A DNA stretch of 32,882 bases from Planctomycetota bacterium (GTDB taxonomy: Bacteria; Planctomycetota; UBA1135; GCA-002686595), in assembly GCA_002720975.1 (NCBI GenBank), contig PBIX01000084.1, positions 1 through 32,882 on the forward strand, given 5' to 3'. Shown one piece after another: positions 26,148-32,882 of the stretch (position 1 is its first letter; every line of letters starts with the position of its first letter). The notes beneath the pieces were generated by a model. That model did no database searches and was not told where the DNA came from. It saw only the letters and a program-made list of their open reading frames with translations. The position numbers and the translations under genes are program-made.

Positions 26148-27283
26148 TCCGAGAGCAGACGGCCTTCGGTGGGGATCGTCTCCTCATCCCCTTCCGGCGG
26201 TGTCGCGATGACGGCAAGGGCGTTGGCGCGCAGCATTCGCTCCACCTCCTTGATGGTGCTCTCTCCGGAGTCCTCGAGAATCAGGTGACCACCGGCGATA
26301 TGGCCGTGCCCGCCGAACGAGCCCTCCCCAGCCAGGACCCGCTCCATCAGCGGATAGGCCTTGCCAAAAGCGTAGTCGGTACGCAGGGAGAGTACGTACT
26401 CGCCCTCGAATGCCCCACCTACCACGACCCAGCTGACGCCCTTCATCCGCAGGAGAAAATCTGCCATCTCCGCAACGGTCTCGGGGTTTTCTATCTCACC
26501 CAGCAGGGCCAGGACGAGAGGTCCGTGCTGGCGGGCCAGCGAGAGCGCGTTGGAGAGCTCGACGTAGTAGCTGCGTGGCAGGGGTGGGTGGTGAATCTCA
26601 GCAATGGCGGTGCGGTCCGCGTAACGGAAGGTCTCGTAGTAGGCCTCCTCGTCCAAATCTGAATTGGTCCGCGAGAGGTCAGCGGTGTCGTAGCGCACTC
26701 CGCAGAAGAGTGCGGATGCCGTACGAGAGTCGAGAGGCACCTCCGCATCGCGCAGGTACTCGTAGATCATGGAGGCGGTCGCACCCAGGTTGAGACGCAC
26801 GTCCCGGTGCGCCACACCAATCGGCTCGCAACCCTCCACCACTGGTGGCACGTGGTGGTCGAAGACGGCCAAGACCGGCAAACCCTCCGGCAATACCGTG
26901 TGACCGAATTCCGGTTGAGTATCCACCAGAGCCACACCCGCAAATTTCCGGGTGTCGATTCCCTCGTAGTCTTCCAGATCCAATTCCAGGGCACGCACGA
27001 GGGCCAGGTTCTCTGCGCGGCGAATGCGGCCAAGGGTGGCCACCGTGGCCTGCAGGCCAAAGCCCTCCTGGATCAGATGCCGCAGGCCCTCGCAGGCGCC
27101 CAACGCATCCGGGTCCGGACCCCGGTGGGTGAGGATCAGGATGCGCTCCGCTGAGCGGGCGCGCCCTTGTGCGACGGCTCCCTCAAGCACACCACGCAGG
27201 TGCTGCACGGGCAGCAAGCCGCCGGCCGGGACGGGGCCAGGGCGGCCGGAGCCTTGGAAGAGCGATCGGGCGGGCTGTTGCAT
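26144..27283 (-). CDS. DHH-family phosphoesterase (NrnA/RecJ-like)
   Basis: A 379-aa DHH/DHHA1 protein, the family of oligoribonucleases (nanoRNases), pAp phosphatases and cyclic-dinucleotide phosphodiesterases. Metal ligands are visible: LTHRGPDPDALG (His53, Asp57, Asp59), VDTQPE (Asp121), the signature DHH (142-144) and VRYDTADL (Asp199). The C-terminal DHHA1 substrate site is GGHGHIAGGH (from 324). A 40-residue N-terminal extension rich in Gly/Pro precedes the fold; a downstream start cannot be excluded. It is coupled to thiD by a 4-nt overlap. Whether it cuts nanoRNA, pAp or cyclic di-AMP cannot be told from sequence. Confidence 0.88.
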   Translation of the reverse strand: MQQPARSLFQGSGRPGPVPAGGLLPVQHLRGVLEGAVAQGRARSAERILILTHRGPDPDALGACEGLRHLIQEGFGLQATVATLGRIRRAENLALVRALELDLEDYEGIDTRKFAGVALVDTQPEFGHTVLPEGLPVLAVFDHHVPPVVEGCEPIGVAHRDVRLNLGATASMIYEYLRDAEVPLDSRTASALFCGVRYDTADLSRTNSDLDEEAYYETFRYADRTAIAEIHHPPLPRSYYVELSNALSLARQHGPLVLALLGEIENPETVAEMADFLLRMKGVSWVVVGGAFEGEYVLSLRTDYAFGKAYPLMERVLAGEGSFGGHGHIAGGHLILEDSGESTIKEVERMLRANALAVIATPPEGDEETIPTEGRLLSE

Positions 27284-27437
27284 GCTGAGGTTTGTGGTTG
27301 CCCCCCACTATCGGACAGGTGAGGGGGTGGGTGGCAGATTCCCTCTGTTTCCCTGGCTCTCCCAGGACCAACCAGAATCCACGCTCCTATTATTCGGCTC
27401 TACGATGGAATTCGTGGAGCATTTCTGCCCCAAGGAA

Positions 27438-28364
27438 TCAGAAGCCGCGATCCAACAGGTACTGGACAGCAAGAAGCACTTCCGCCCGACCGTGGCGGGG
27501 ATGGACCTCCACGACCCGGGCCGCCTCGCGGGGCACGTATTCGGAAACGAGCTGGAAATCAACCTCACCCTGCCCGGGGGGCAGCTCAGATTGGTCCTTG
27601 GTGGCATCCTGAAGGTGGCAGCCCATCATGCGATTCGAGAAGGCATCGAGCCAGACGCCCTGGTCGGGCAGACCCATGTTGCTGCGCTGGTGGATCCGAC
27701 CCGTATCGTGCCAATAGCCGACCTGCTGACCGGCGAGGTCCTCGAGGGTCCACTGGACTGCCTCGAAGTTCAGGAGATCGTTGAGTTGCTGGCCGGGCTC
27801 GATGGCCAGTTGGGTATCTGGGAACTCGCGCCGCAAGGTGAAAATCGAGCGACAGAAGTGCTCCAGTTGCTTCTGTCCCTTGAGTTGCACCCGGTGCACG
27901 AACTCACGGATCTGCTCCTGTACACCCTCTCGCTCGTCGTCGCTTGCCTCTGCCAACTGCTCCTCGAATTGGGCAGCCTCGGCACAGATCTTGGAGTCCT
28001 CCACCGCACACCCGCGTACGATGACCGTGGGGGCGTTCATCTGCTGGGCGAGGCGGATGTGGCGGCGACTCGAGTTCAATGCCTGCTCACGTGCATCACT
28101 GCTCGTGCTCCCGAGCATGCTCCCGGACATGTTCTCCGAGCGGGGCTTGAGCGATCCAACGACCACCGATGCCACTGCAATGCCCGTTTCGCGCGCACTG
28201 TCCTCCCAACCCAGCAGGTTGACCGGCTGGTCGGAGAGCCCCAGTTCGAGACAACGGAAGCCCATGGCAACCGCACTGAAGGCCTGATCCTCGATGTTGC
28301 ACAGGCGAGGGCCATAGCAGGACGTCGAGAGGACGAGTTCGTTGGGAATTCCGGGCTTGGTCAA
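27438..28364 (-). CDS. sugar phosphate isomerase/epimerase-like TIM-barrel protein
   Basis: A 308-aa protein of the AP-endonuclease-2/xylose-isomerase-like TIM-barrel superfamily, whose members are sugar or inositol isomerases, epimerases and dehydratases. Likely metal ligands are E189 (LAIEPGQQ), H219/D220 (YWHDTGRIH), H250 (MGCHLQD) and E286 (VVEVHPRH); PPGQGEVDF (262-270) is the usual G-x-G-x-V-D-F segment. The only start between the upstream in-frame TAG and the conserved part is TTG at 28364, without a good ribosome site. It is separated from the DHH gene downstream by 154 bp, so it is probably its own unit. Substrate unknown. Confidence 0.8.
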   Translation of the reverse strand: MTKPGIPNELVLSTSCYGPRLCNIEDQAFSAVAMGFRCLELGLSDQPVNLLGWEDSARETGIAVASVVVGSLKPRSENMSGSMLGSTSSDAREQALNSSRRHIRLAQQMNAPTVIVRGCAVEDSKICAEAAQFEEQLAEASDDEREGVQEQIREFVHRVQLKGQKQLEHFCRSIFTLRREFPDTQLAIEPGQQLNDLLNFEAVQWTLEDLAGQQVGYWHDTGRIHQRSNMGLPDQGVWLDAFSNRMMGCHLQDATKDQSELPPGQGEVDFQLVSEYVPREAARVVEVHPRHGRAEVLLAVQYLLDRGF

Positions 28365-28716
28365 AACAGATTCAAATGGGTTGAGGGCCGTATCGCAGCC
28401 GGGGCACTCCCTCGCGGGTGGTGACCGGGGCCTCTAGGCAGTACGACTCACGGAACTCTATCCCGGCCCAATGACCCCGGAGGGGGAATCCCATTCCGGG
28501 TCACAGGTGCCGTGCCAGGTTCAGTTGAGAGGTCCTGCCCGAGCCGCGGAGACAGGGAGGACTCTTCCGTCTGCGAACGGAGGCCTCCCCCACGAGCCGA
28601 GAGGGGTGCATCGGTTGCCGCCGATGCTGAGGGGGTCTAGAAGGGTGATTCGGGGCCCAAGACCTGTCAATGCGAGGTGCTACAGAACCGCCCTTCCTTG
28701 CTACCCTGACCCCATC
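28365..28716. promoter_or_regulatory. divergent intergenic region (352 bp), no gene seen
   Basis: The region between the TTG of the TIM-barrel gene and the ATG of the M28 peptidase must hold both promoters. The plus-strand frame is open from 28471, but that part encodes low-complexity Arg/Pro/Gly sequence before an obvious signal peptide at 28717, so it is treated as non-coding. I find no clear promoter elements or repeats. Confidence 0.4.
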
Positions 28717-31353
28717 ATGAGCCTTCTGCGTGCCCTCCCCCTGGCTTTTCTTGGCCTCCTCAGCCCTCTGACCTCCGCAACCTCGCCCTCCCGGGCCCAG
28801 GATTCAGCAACCCTGGACCGTGGTCTGAGAGCCATTCAGGTGGAGTCCATCAAGGCCGACCTGGACTATCTGGCCAGCCCCGAACGCGGGGGCCGTGCCA
28901 CGCCGAGCCCGGGTCTGGAGGAGGCCTTGGCGCACATTGTCCAGCGCCTGGAGGCTTCGGGTTGGACGCCGGGTGGATCTGATGGTTGGCGCTCACCCTT
29001 CCCCCTCTTCAAGCTCGGTGTGGATGTCGAGCACAGCGGAGCGCGGGTCACCGCTGGCGACAAGACTCTGGAGTTTGCGTTTGGTGAGCAGGTCCTCCCC
29101 GAGCGTATGGGCCAGCTGCGCGCATGGGACCTGAAAGGTCCCCTGGTCTCCGTAGGTGCTGGCGAAGAAGCAGACATCGCCAAGGCTGAATTGAATGGAG
29201 CCTGGGCATTGATCCAAGAAGGTGCGGCCTCGGTTCGGGGCGCGGTGCTGCGTGCCCGCGAAGCGGGAGCCATCGGCATGCTCGTGACTCCGGGGCCCGA
29301 CTGTCGTTGGCGCGAGTATGATGAGCGCTTCGCGTCCGTTGCGAGCGCCATGGTTCGTGGGCTCGTCACGCAAACCCCTGCTCGTGGTGGACGGCAGAAT
29401 GACCCGGCGGTGGTCATGATCACGGAGAAGGCCACCGCACGGTTACTATCCCTGGCAACCGTTGATTGGTCCGGGAGAGCCGAAGGAGCCCTTCCTCCAA
29501 GCGGTGTGCCGTTGGGAGTTCAGTTTCACGACAAGCGCGCCCTCGTAGAGCCTGAAACGAAGACCGCCAACGTGATCGCCTGGATGCCGGGTAGTGACCC
29601 GGAACTGGGACGCGAGGTCATCCTTCTCACGGCACACGTGGACCACCTGGGCGAGATCCGCGAGGAGGTCCACGCCGGCGCCAACGACAACGCATCGGGA
29701 GTGGCCGCGCTCCTCTCCCTAGCCGATGCCCTGGCCGCGCGCGGTCCCGGCCGCCGTGGCCTGGCCCTCCTGTTCCTGGTGGGAATGGAGAAGGGCTCCT
29801 GGGGTGCCAAGGCCTTCCTGGCGGACCCCGCCCTGCCCAAGGACGCCCAGGGCGTGGCCCTCATCAACCTGGATCGCGTCGGGCGCCTGGAGAACGACCT
29901 GCTCTACGCCACCCCCAGTCCTACCCACCCCAACTACAGCCCCCTGGCCGCAGCTATTGCCGCCCCAGCCGCCGAGGAGGCCCTGCTGCTCGCCTCCATG
30001 GATGACCAGTGGTCGCGCCTGGATACGCGGGTCTTCGCCACGGCGGGCCTGCCCGTTCTCAGCCTGAGCTCGGGTGCCGACGAGGACACTCATCTGGCCA
30101 GCGACACACGGGACAAGGTCCACGCCGACTCGGTCATGAAGGTGGCTCGTACGACCCTGCGCCTCCTTGAGCGTTTGGATGGGGAGCTGCTGGGCTTGCC
30201 CCGCGGCCCCTCGGTGGCGAACGGTGACGGACCGGGTCCACCCGATTCGGACGAGGCCATGCTGTTCGGCATGGACCTCATCGCCGCAGCAGACGGCGGA
30301 GAGTTGTCGTTCTTTCTCGACGCCCTAGACCGCCAGGCGCTGGTGCAGCGTGCGCTGAGCCAGTCCGAGGTACCGGCCTCCCGCGCTGAGCGAGCCTGGC
30401 TGGAACAGGCGGCGGAAGTGGAGCATCTCTGGCGCCGGGTCGTCGAGCTATGCACCGACGATGGCCAGTACAGCCTGCTGCGCGTCAGTCACCTGCCGGC
30501 TACGGACGAGCAACCCGAGCGTTGCGAGTTGGTCATGCGCCTGGCGCGGGAGACCGACTTCGACTACCACCGGCTGCTCCTGGACCGGGACAGCACCCAG
30601 GCCGTCCGGGTCATCGATGTGCACGCCCTCTCCCTGGACGAGTGGGCCAGTGACACCTTGGCTCGGCACCACACGCTGCTGTCCAGTCACCCTGACTCTC
30701 TCGCGGATCTGCGCGCGGGTCGCTCGCCCCGCTGCCTGTCCCCCTTGGGTGGCCTGCACGTGCACTACGACGACCCCGACCTGATCCGAGGGATGGGCCT
30801 GCTTGATGCACTGCCCGAGAGCCTCTCCATGGAGCGCGACTATCTTCGCATGGCCATGCTCTACACCTGGGGCCAGCGGCGCACGGAGTGGGCCATCGCC
30901 CGTGGCCGCTTTGAAGCGACCTTCCCCGAGGCCCGGGGAGCCGTTGTGTGGGCCGTGTGCGATACCCACGGCTGGGATCCCGAACCCGCCGAACTGGCCG
31001 AGTCGCTCGATGCTCTGGTGGCCATGACGGGGGACGCCACCTACCCCACCTTCCTGCGGGGCATGCACTCGACGTTTGCCGAACAGCCCGCCCTGGCACG
31101 CCCCTTCTTTGTGCAGGCCATAGCTCTGGAGCCCGAGTTCCAGGAGAGCTGGTGGGGTCTCTTGAACACCTTGAAAGCCCTGAAGGACTGGCCAGCCCTT
31201 GCGCAGCACCTGGATGCTTTCGGGGGCTACTTCGGGTTCGAGTTCACTCCCGAGGAGACGCTGAAGGACACGAGCATGGTCGAGTTCGTCAAGTCGGCGG
31301 CCTTCGCCGAGTGGCAGACACGCTATCGGGCAAGGCACAAGGGCGACAAGTAA
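28717..31353 (+). CDS. secreted M28-like zinc peptidase with PA-type insert and helical C-terminal region
   Basis: An 878-aa exported protein. A signal peptide (MSLLRALPLAFLGLLSPLTS, cleavage near SRAQ) fixes the ATG at 28717. M28 aminopeptidases remove N-terminal residues using two zincs. Ligands seen: His307 and Asp309 (TAHVDHLG), Asp324 (GANDNASG), Asp386 (NLDRVG) and His459 (THLASDT), with Glu358 as base (GMEKGSWG). The next residue, normally the second Glu of an E-E pair and a zinc ligand, is Lys359, with one residue fewer after it. Residues about 100-260 resemble a PA-type insert. The C-terminal 400 residues, after the catalytic domain, are helical; the last part looks TPR-like (LARPFFVQAIALEP). 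Probably periplasmic or extracellular. A 4-bp gap links it to the esterase gene. Confidence 0.85.
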   Translation: MSLLRALPLAFLGLLSPLTSATSPSRAQDSATLDRGLRAIQVESIKADLDYLASPERGGRATPSPGLEEALAHIVQRLEASGWTPGGSDGWRSPFPLFKLGVDVEHSGARVTAGDKTLEFAFGEQVLPERMGQLRAWDLKGPLVSVGAGEEADIAKAELNGAWALIQEGAASVRGAVLRAREAGAIGMLVTPGPDCRWREYDERFASVASAMVRGLVTQTPARGGRQNDPAVVMITEKATARLLSLATVDWSGRAEGALPPSGVPLGVQFHDKRALVEPETKTANVIAWMPGSDPELGREVILLTAHVDHLGEIREEVHAGANDNASGVAALLSLADALAARGPGRRGLALLFLVGMEKGSWGAKAFLADPALPKDAQGVALINLDRVGRLENDLLYATPSPTHPNYSPLAAAIAAPAAEEALLLASMDDQWSRLDTRVFATAGLPVLSLSSGADEDTHLASDTRDKVHADSVMKVARTTLRLLERLDGELLGLPRGPSVANGDGPGPPDSDEAMLFGMDLIAAADGGELSFFLDALDRQALVQRALSQSEVPASRAERAWLEQAAEVEHLWRRVVELCTDDGQYSLLRVSHLPATDEQPERCELVMRLARETDFDYHRLLLDRDSTQAVRVIDVHALSLDEWASDTLARHHTLLSSHPDSLADLRAGRSPRCLSPLGGLHVHYDDPDLIRGMGLLDALPESLSMERDYLRMAMLYTWGQRRTEWAIARGRFEATFPEARGAVVWAVCDTHGWDPEPAELAESLDALVAMTGDATYPTFLRGMHSTFAEQPALARPFFVQAIALEPEFQESWWGLLNTLKALKDWPALAQHLDAFGGYFGFEFTPEETLKDTSMVEFVKSAAFAEWQTRYRARHKGDK

Positions 31354-31357
31354 GCCG

Positions 31358-32689
31358 ATGCTGGACTCAGCAATAAGGCGGGTCCGCCTGACCGCCCCTC
31401 GACTGGCAATACCCGCCGTCCTGCTCATGGGCCTTGCCCATGGCATGGGCTTGATGGCGACTGATGTGACGGTTCGGCCGCGGCTCTCCTTGAGCGCGGA
31501 CGCTCCTGATGGGATGTGCGAGCTGGGACAGACCGTCACCTTCACGGCACAGGTGGTGAACACCTCCGGTGATGCGCTGCATGGCAAGCTCCGCTGGGAG
31601 CTTGAGACGCTGGCCTTCGACGCGCCGGTTGTCGAGCCGGTCCCGATCGAGGTCGAAGGGCGCGGGACGGCGAGCTACGACTACAAGCTCGAGATGAAGG
31701 TCCCCGGTTTCGTTCGCGTCTCTTGCTTCGTGAGCGAGGATGGAGAGGAGCGGGAGGTGAAGCGTCAGCGCAGGATCGGTTGCGAGCCGACAGCCATCCG
31801 ATCAGCACTCACCCGCGAACCCGACTTCGGAGAGTTCTGGGAGGAGTCACTCAAAGAGCTCGGCAAGGTGCAGCCTGAGTACGAGTTGAAGGAGATCCAG
31901 AGAGAGCGGGGAGCCGGTGCACGGCGCTATGAGCTCATCATGCGCAGCCATGGCGGAGTGCGTGTGCGTGGATGGCTGGACGTTCCCCCGTCCGAGGGGC
32001 CCCATGCCGCACTCCTGAGGGTGCCCGGCTACAGTCAGAACATGCGGCCGGTGAACAACACCCGCGGCATGATCGTGCTCTCCTTGAACGTCCGAGGTCA
32101 CGGCAACAGCGTCGATGACGTGCCGGGCCAGCCCGCCGATTTCTGGATCCGCGGCCTGGATCTCAAGGAGACCTACTACTACCGGGGAGCCTACCTGGAC
32201 TGCGTGCGAGCCGTGGACTATCTGACCTCGCGAGAGGATGTCGATCCGGACCGGATCGCGATCTGGGGTGGAAGTCAGGGAGGAGGCCTGGCCTTCGCGA
32301 CCGCCGCGCTGGATCCGCGCATTGACCTGTGCATCGCCGACATCCCCTGGCTCTGCGACTGGATCGGCTACTCCAGGTTGGTGCCCAAGGACGACGCCAT
32401 GACCAACTGGATCGCCGCGAAGGAGATCCGCACCGAGTCCTCGGTCCTGCAAACGCTGAGCTACTTCGACACGATGAACCTGGCGGACCGCATTCGGTGC
32501 ACAACGATCATGGCGGTGGGATTGCAGGACTCGATCTGTCCGCCCTCCACCAGTTTCGCCACCTTCAATCGGATCACCGCGCCCCACGACTACCGCATCT
32601 ATGAAGACAGCGGCCACGGGCTCGGCGGCGACCATTACATGTGGGTGGTCGGCGAAGTCCAAGAGATCTTCGGCTCGGAGAAGCACTAG
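31358..32689 (+). CDS. secreted acetyl-xylan-esterase (AXE1/cephalosporin-C deacetylase)-like hydrolase
   Basis: A 443-aa exported alpha/beta hydrolase. The N-terminus has a basic stretch then a hydrophobic core (LAIPAVLLMGLAHG) consistent with a signal peptide. Residues about 40-145 look like a beta-sandwich domain. The catalytic domain has Ser306 in WGGSQGGG, Asp391 in GLQDSICPP and His420 in DSGHGLGG, with NVRGHGNS and the RGAYLDCVRAVDYL segment that mark the AXE1 family, which removes acetyl groups from polysaccharides or small molecules. It starts 4 bp after the M28 gene, so the two are one operon. The true substrate is not evident; no glycoside hydrolase is adjacent. Confidence 0.86.
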   Translation: MLDSAIRRVRLTAPRLAIPAVLLMGLAHGMGLMATDVTVRPRLSLSADAPDGMCELGQTVTFTAQVVNTSGDALHGKLRWELETLAFDAPVVEPVPIEVEGRGTASYDYKLEMKVPGFVRVSCFVSEDGEEREVKRQRRIGCEPTAIRSALTREPDFGEFWEESLKELGKVQPEYELKEIQRERGAGARRYELIMRSHGGVRVRGWLDVPPSEGPHAALLRVPGYSQNMRPVNNTRGMIVLSLNVRGHGNSVDDVPGQPADFWIRGLDLKETYYYRGAYLDCVRAVDYLTSREDVDPDRIAIWGGSQGGGLAFATAALDPRIDLCIADIPWLCDWIGYSRLVPKDDAMTNWIAAKEIRTESSVLQTLSYFDTMNLADRIRCTTIMAVGLQDSICPPSTSFATFNRITAPHDYRIYEDSGHGLGGDHYMWVVGEVQEIFGSEKH

Positions 32690-32700
32690 ATCGCCAAACC

Positions 32701-32721
32701 CATCGGATTAGAAATCCGATG
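32701..32721 (+). terminator. perfect hairpin after the esterase gene, possible terminator
   Basis: Arms CATCGGATT (32701-32709) and AATCCGATG (32713-32721) form a perfect 9-bp stem around AGA, beginning 11 nt after the TAG. No T tract follows (next bases CACCTTCC), so it is not a standard intrinsic terminator; it may protect the mRNA 3' end, or terminate in either direction weakly. Confidence 0.4.
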
Positions 32722-32882
32722 CACCTTCCAACCTGACCTGACGCAAGCCCCCAAGAATCAAGAACTTACGAGAGCTTGCTTGGGAACAGGTTCCGAGATT
32801 TGCCTCGGGTTTGCCTCAGAGTCCGATCAGGTAGCAACTGACAAGGAACGGTTGAGAGCTGGTGCCCTCATGTGAGGGATTA
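32722..32882. other. non-coding end of the window
   Basis: No gene is seen here. TTTGCCTC occurs twice (32799-32806 and 32810-32817, 11-nt period), and CCGAG (32793-32797) with CTCGG (32804-32808) makes a small hairpin overlapping the first copy. This might be an operator or promoter of a gene beyond the window; it is weak evidence. Confidence 0.3.

Noticed and set aside
27024-28424. Plus-strand open frame of 466 codons
   Set aside because: It runs antisense across the DHH gene start and the whole TIM-barrel gene, both of which have clear motifs; no family features.
28471-28716. Upstream extension of the M28 peptidase frame
   Set aside because: A signal peptide begins at 28717; the extension would bury it and is low-complexity.

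Overview
The window is GC-rich and gene-dense, with weak or absent Shine-Dalgarno sequences before most starts and several GTG/TTG starts. It encodes an outer-membrane TonB-type receptor, so the host is Gram-negative (diderm). The gene mix (glycerolipid synthesis, secreted hydrolases, an uncharacterised type I polyketide/lipid synthase) would fit Planctomycetota or a similar environmental phylum. That placement is a guess; no taxonomic marker gene is present.

Layout. (1) 1-3201, plus strand: the 3' part of a TonB-dependent receptor cut by the window edge, a probable terminator, and a GT-C membrane glycosyltransferase. (2) 3327-20072, minus strand: eight genes that overlap or lie at most 6 nt apart, transcribed from 20072 downward. 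The order is a 2253-aa synthase (NPD-NPD-KS-AT-ACP-KR), a 1442-aa synthase (KS-AT-DH-PPTase), a free ACP, two paralogous alpha/beta hydrolases, a GT1 glycosyltransferase, a membrane-anchored zinc-ribbon methyltransferase and an LCM-type methyltransferase. (3) 20382-27283: tRNA-Pro(GGG), two small membrane proteins, gpsA and plsY, a lone hydantoinase A-like gene, tRNA-Gly(GCC), thiD, and a DHH phosphoesterase coupled to thiD. (4) 27438-32689: a sugar-isomerase-like TIM barrel, then a divergent pair of secreted hydrolases (an M28-type metallopeptidase and an acetyl-xylan-esterase-like enzyme).

The centre of interest is the 16.7-kb operon. It encodes the full set for an iterative chain-building assembly line: two ketosynthases with intact Cys-His-His triads, two acyltransferases, ketoreductase, dehydratase, a flavin-type (PfaD-like) putative enoyl reductase, two carrier sites and a built-in phosphopantetheinyl transferase. 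Neither synthase has a terminal thioesterase; the two free hydrolases are the natural candidates for release or editing. The last three genes predict a product that is glycosylated and methylated, with one step at the membrane. The domain logic resembles polyunsaturated-fatty-acid, heterocyst-glycolipid and enediyne synthases, but the arrangement matches none of these characterised types, so the product is probably an undescribed lipid or glycolipid polyketide.

No CRISPR array, insertion sequence, integrase or rRNA was seen. Both tRNAs are complete with encoded CCA ends.
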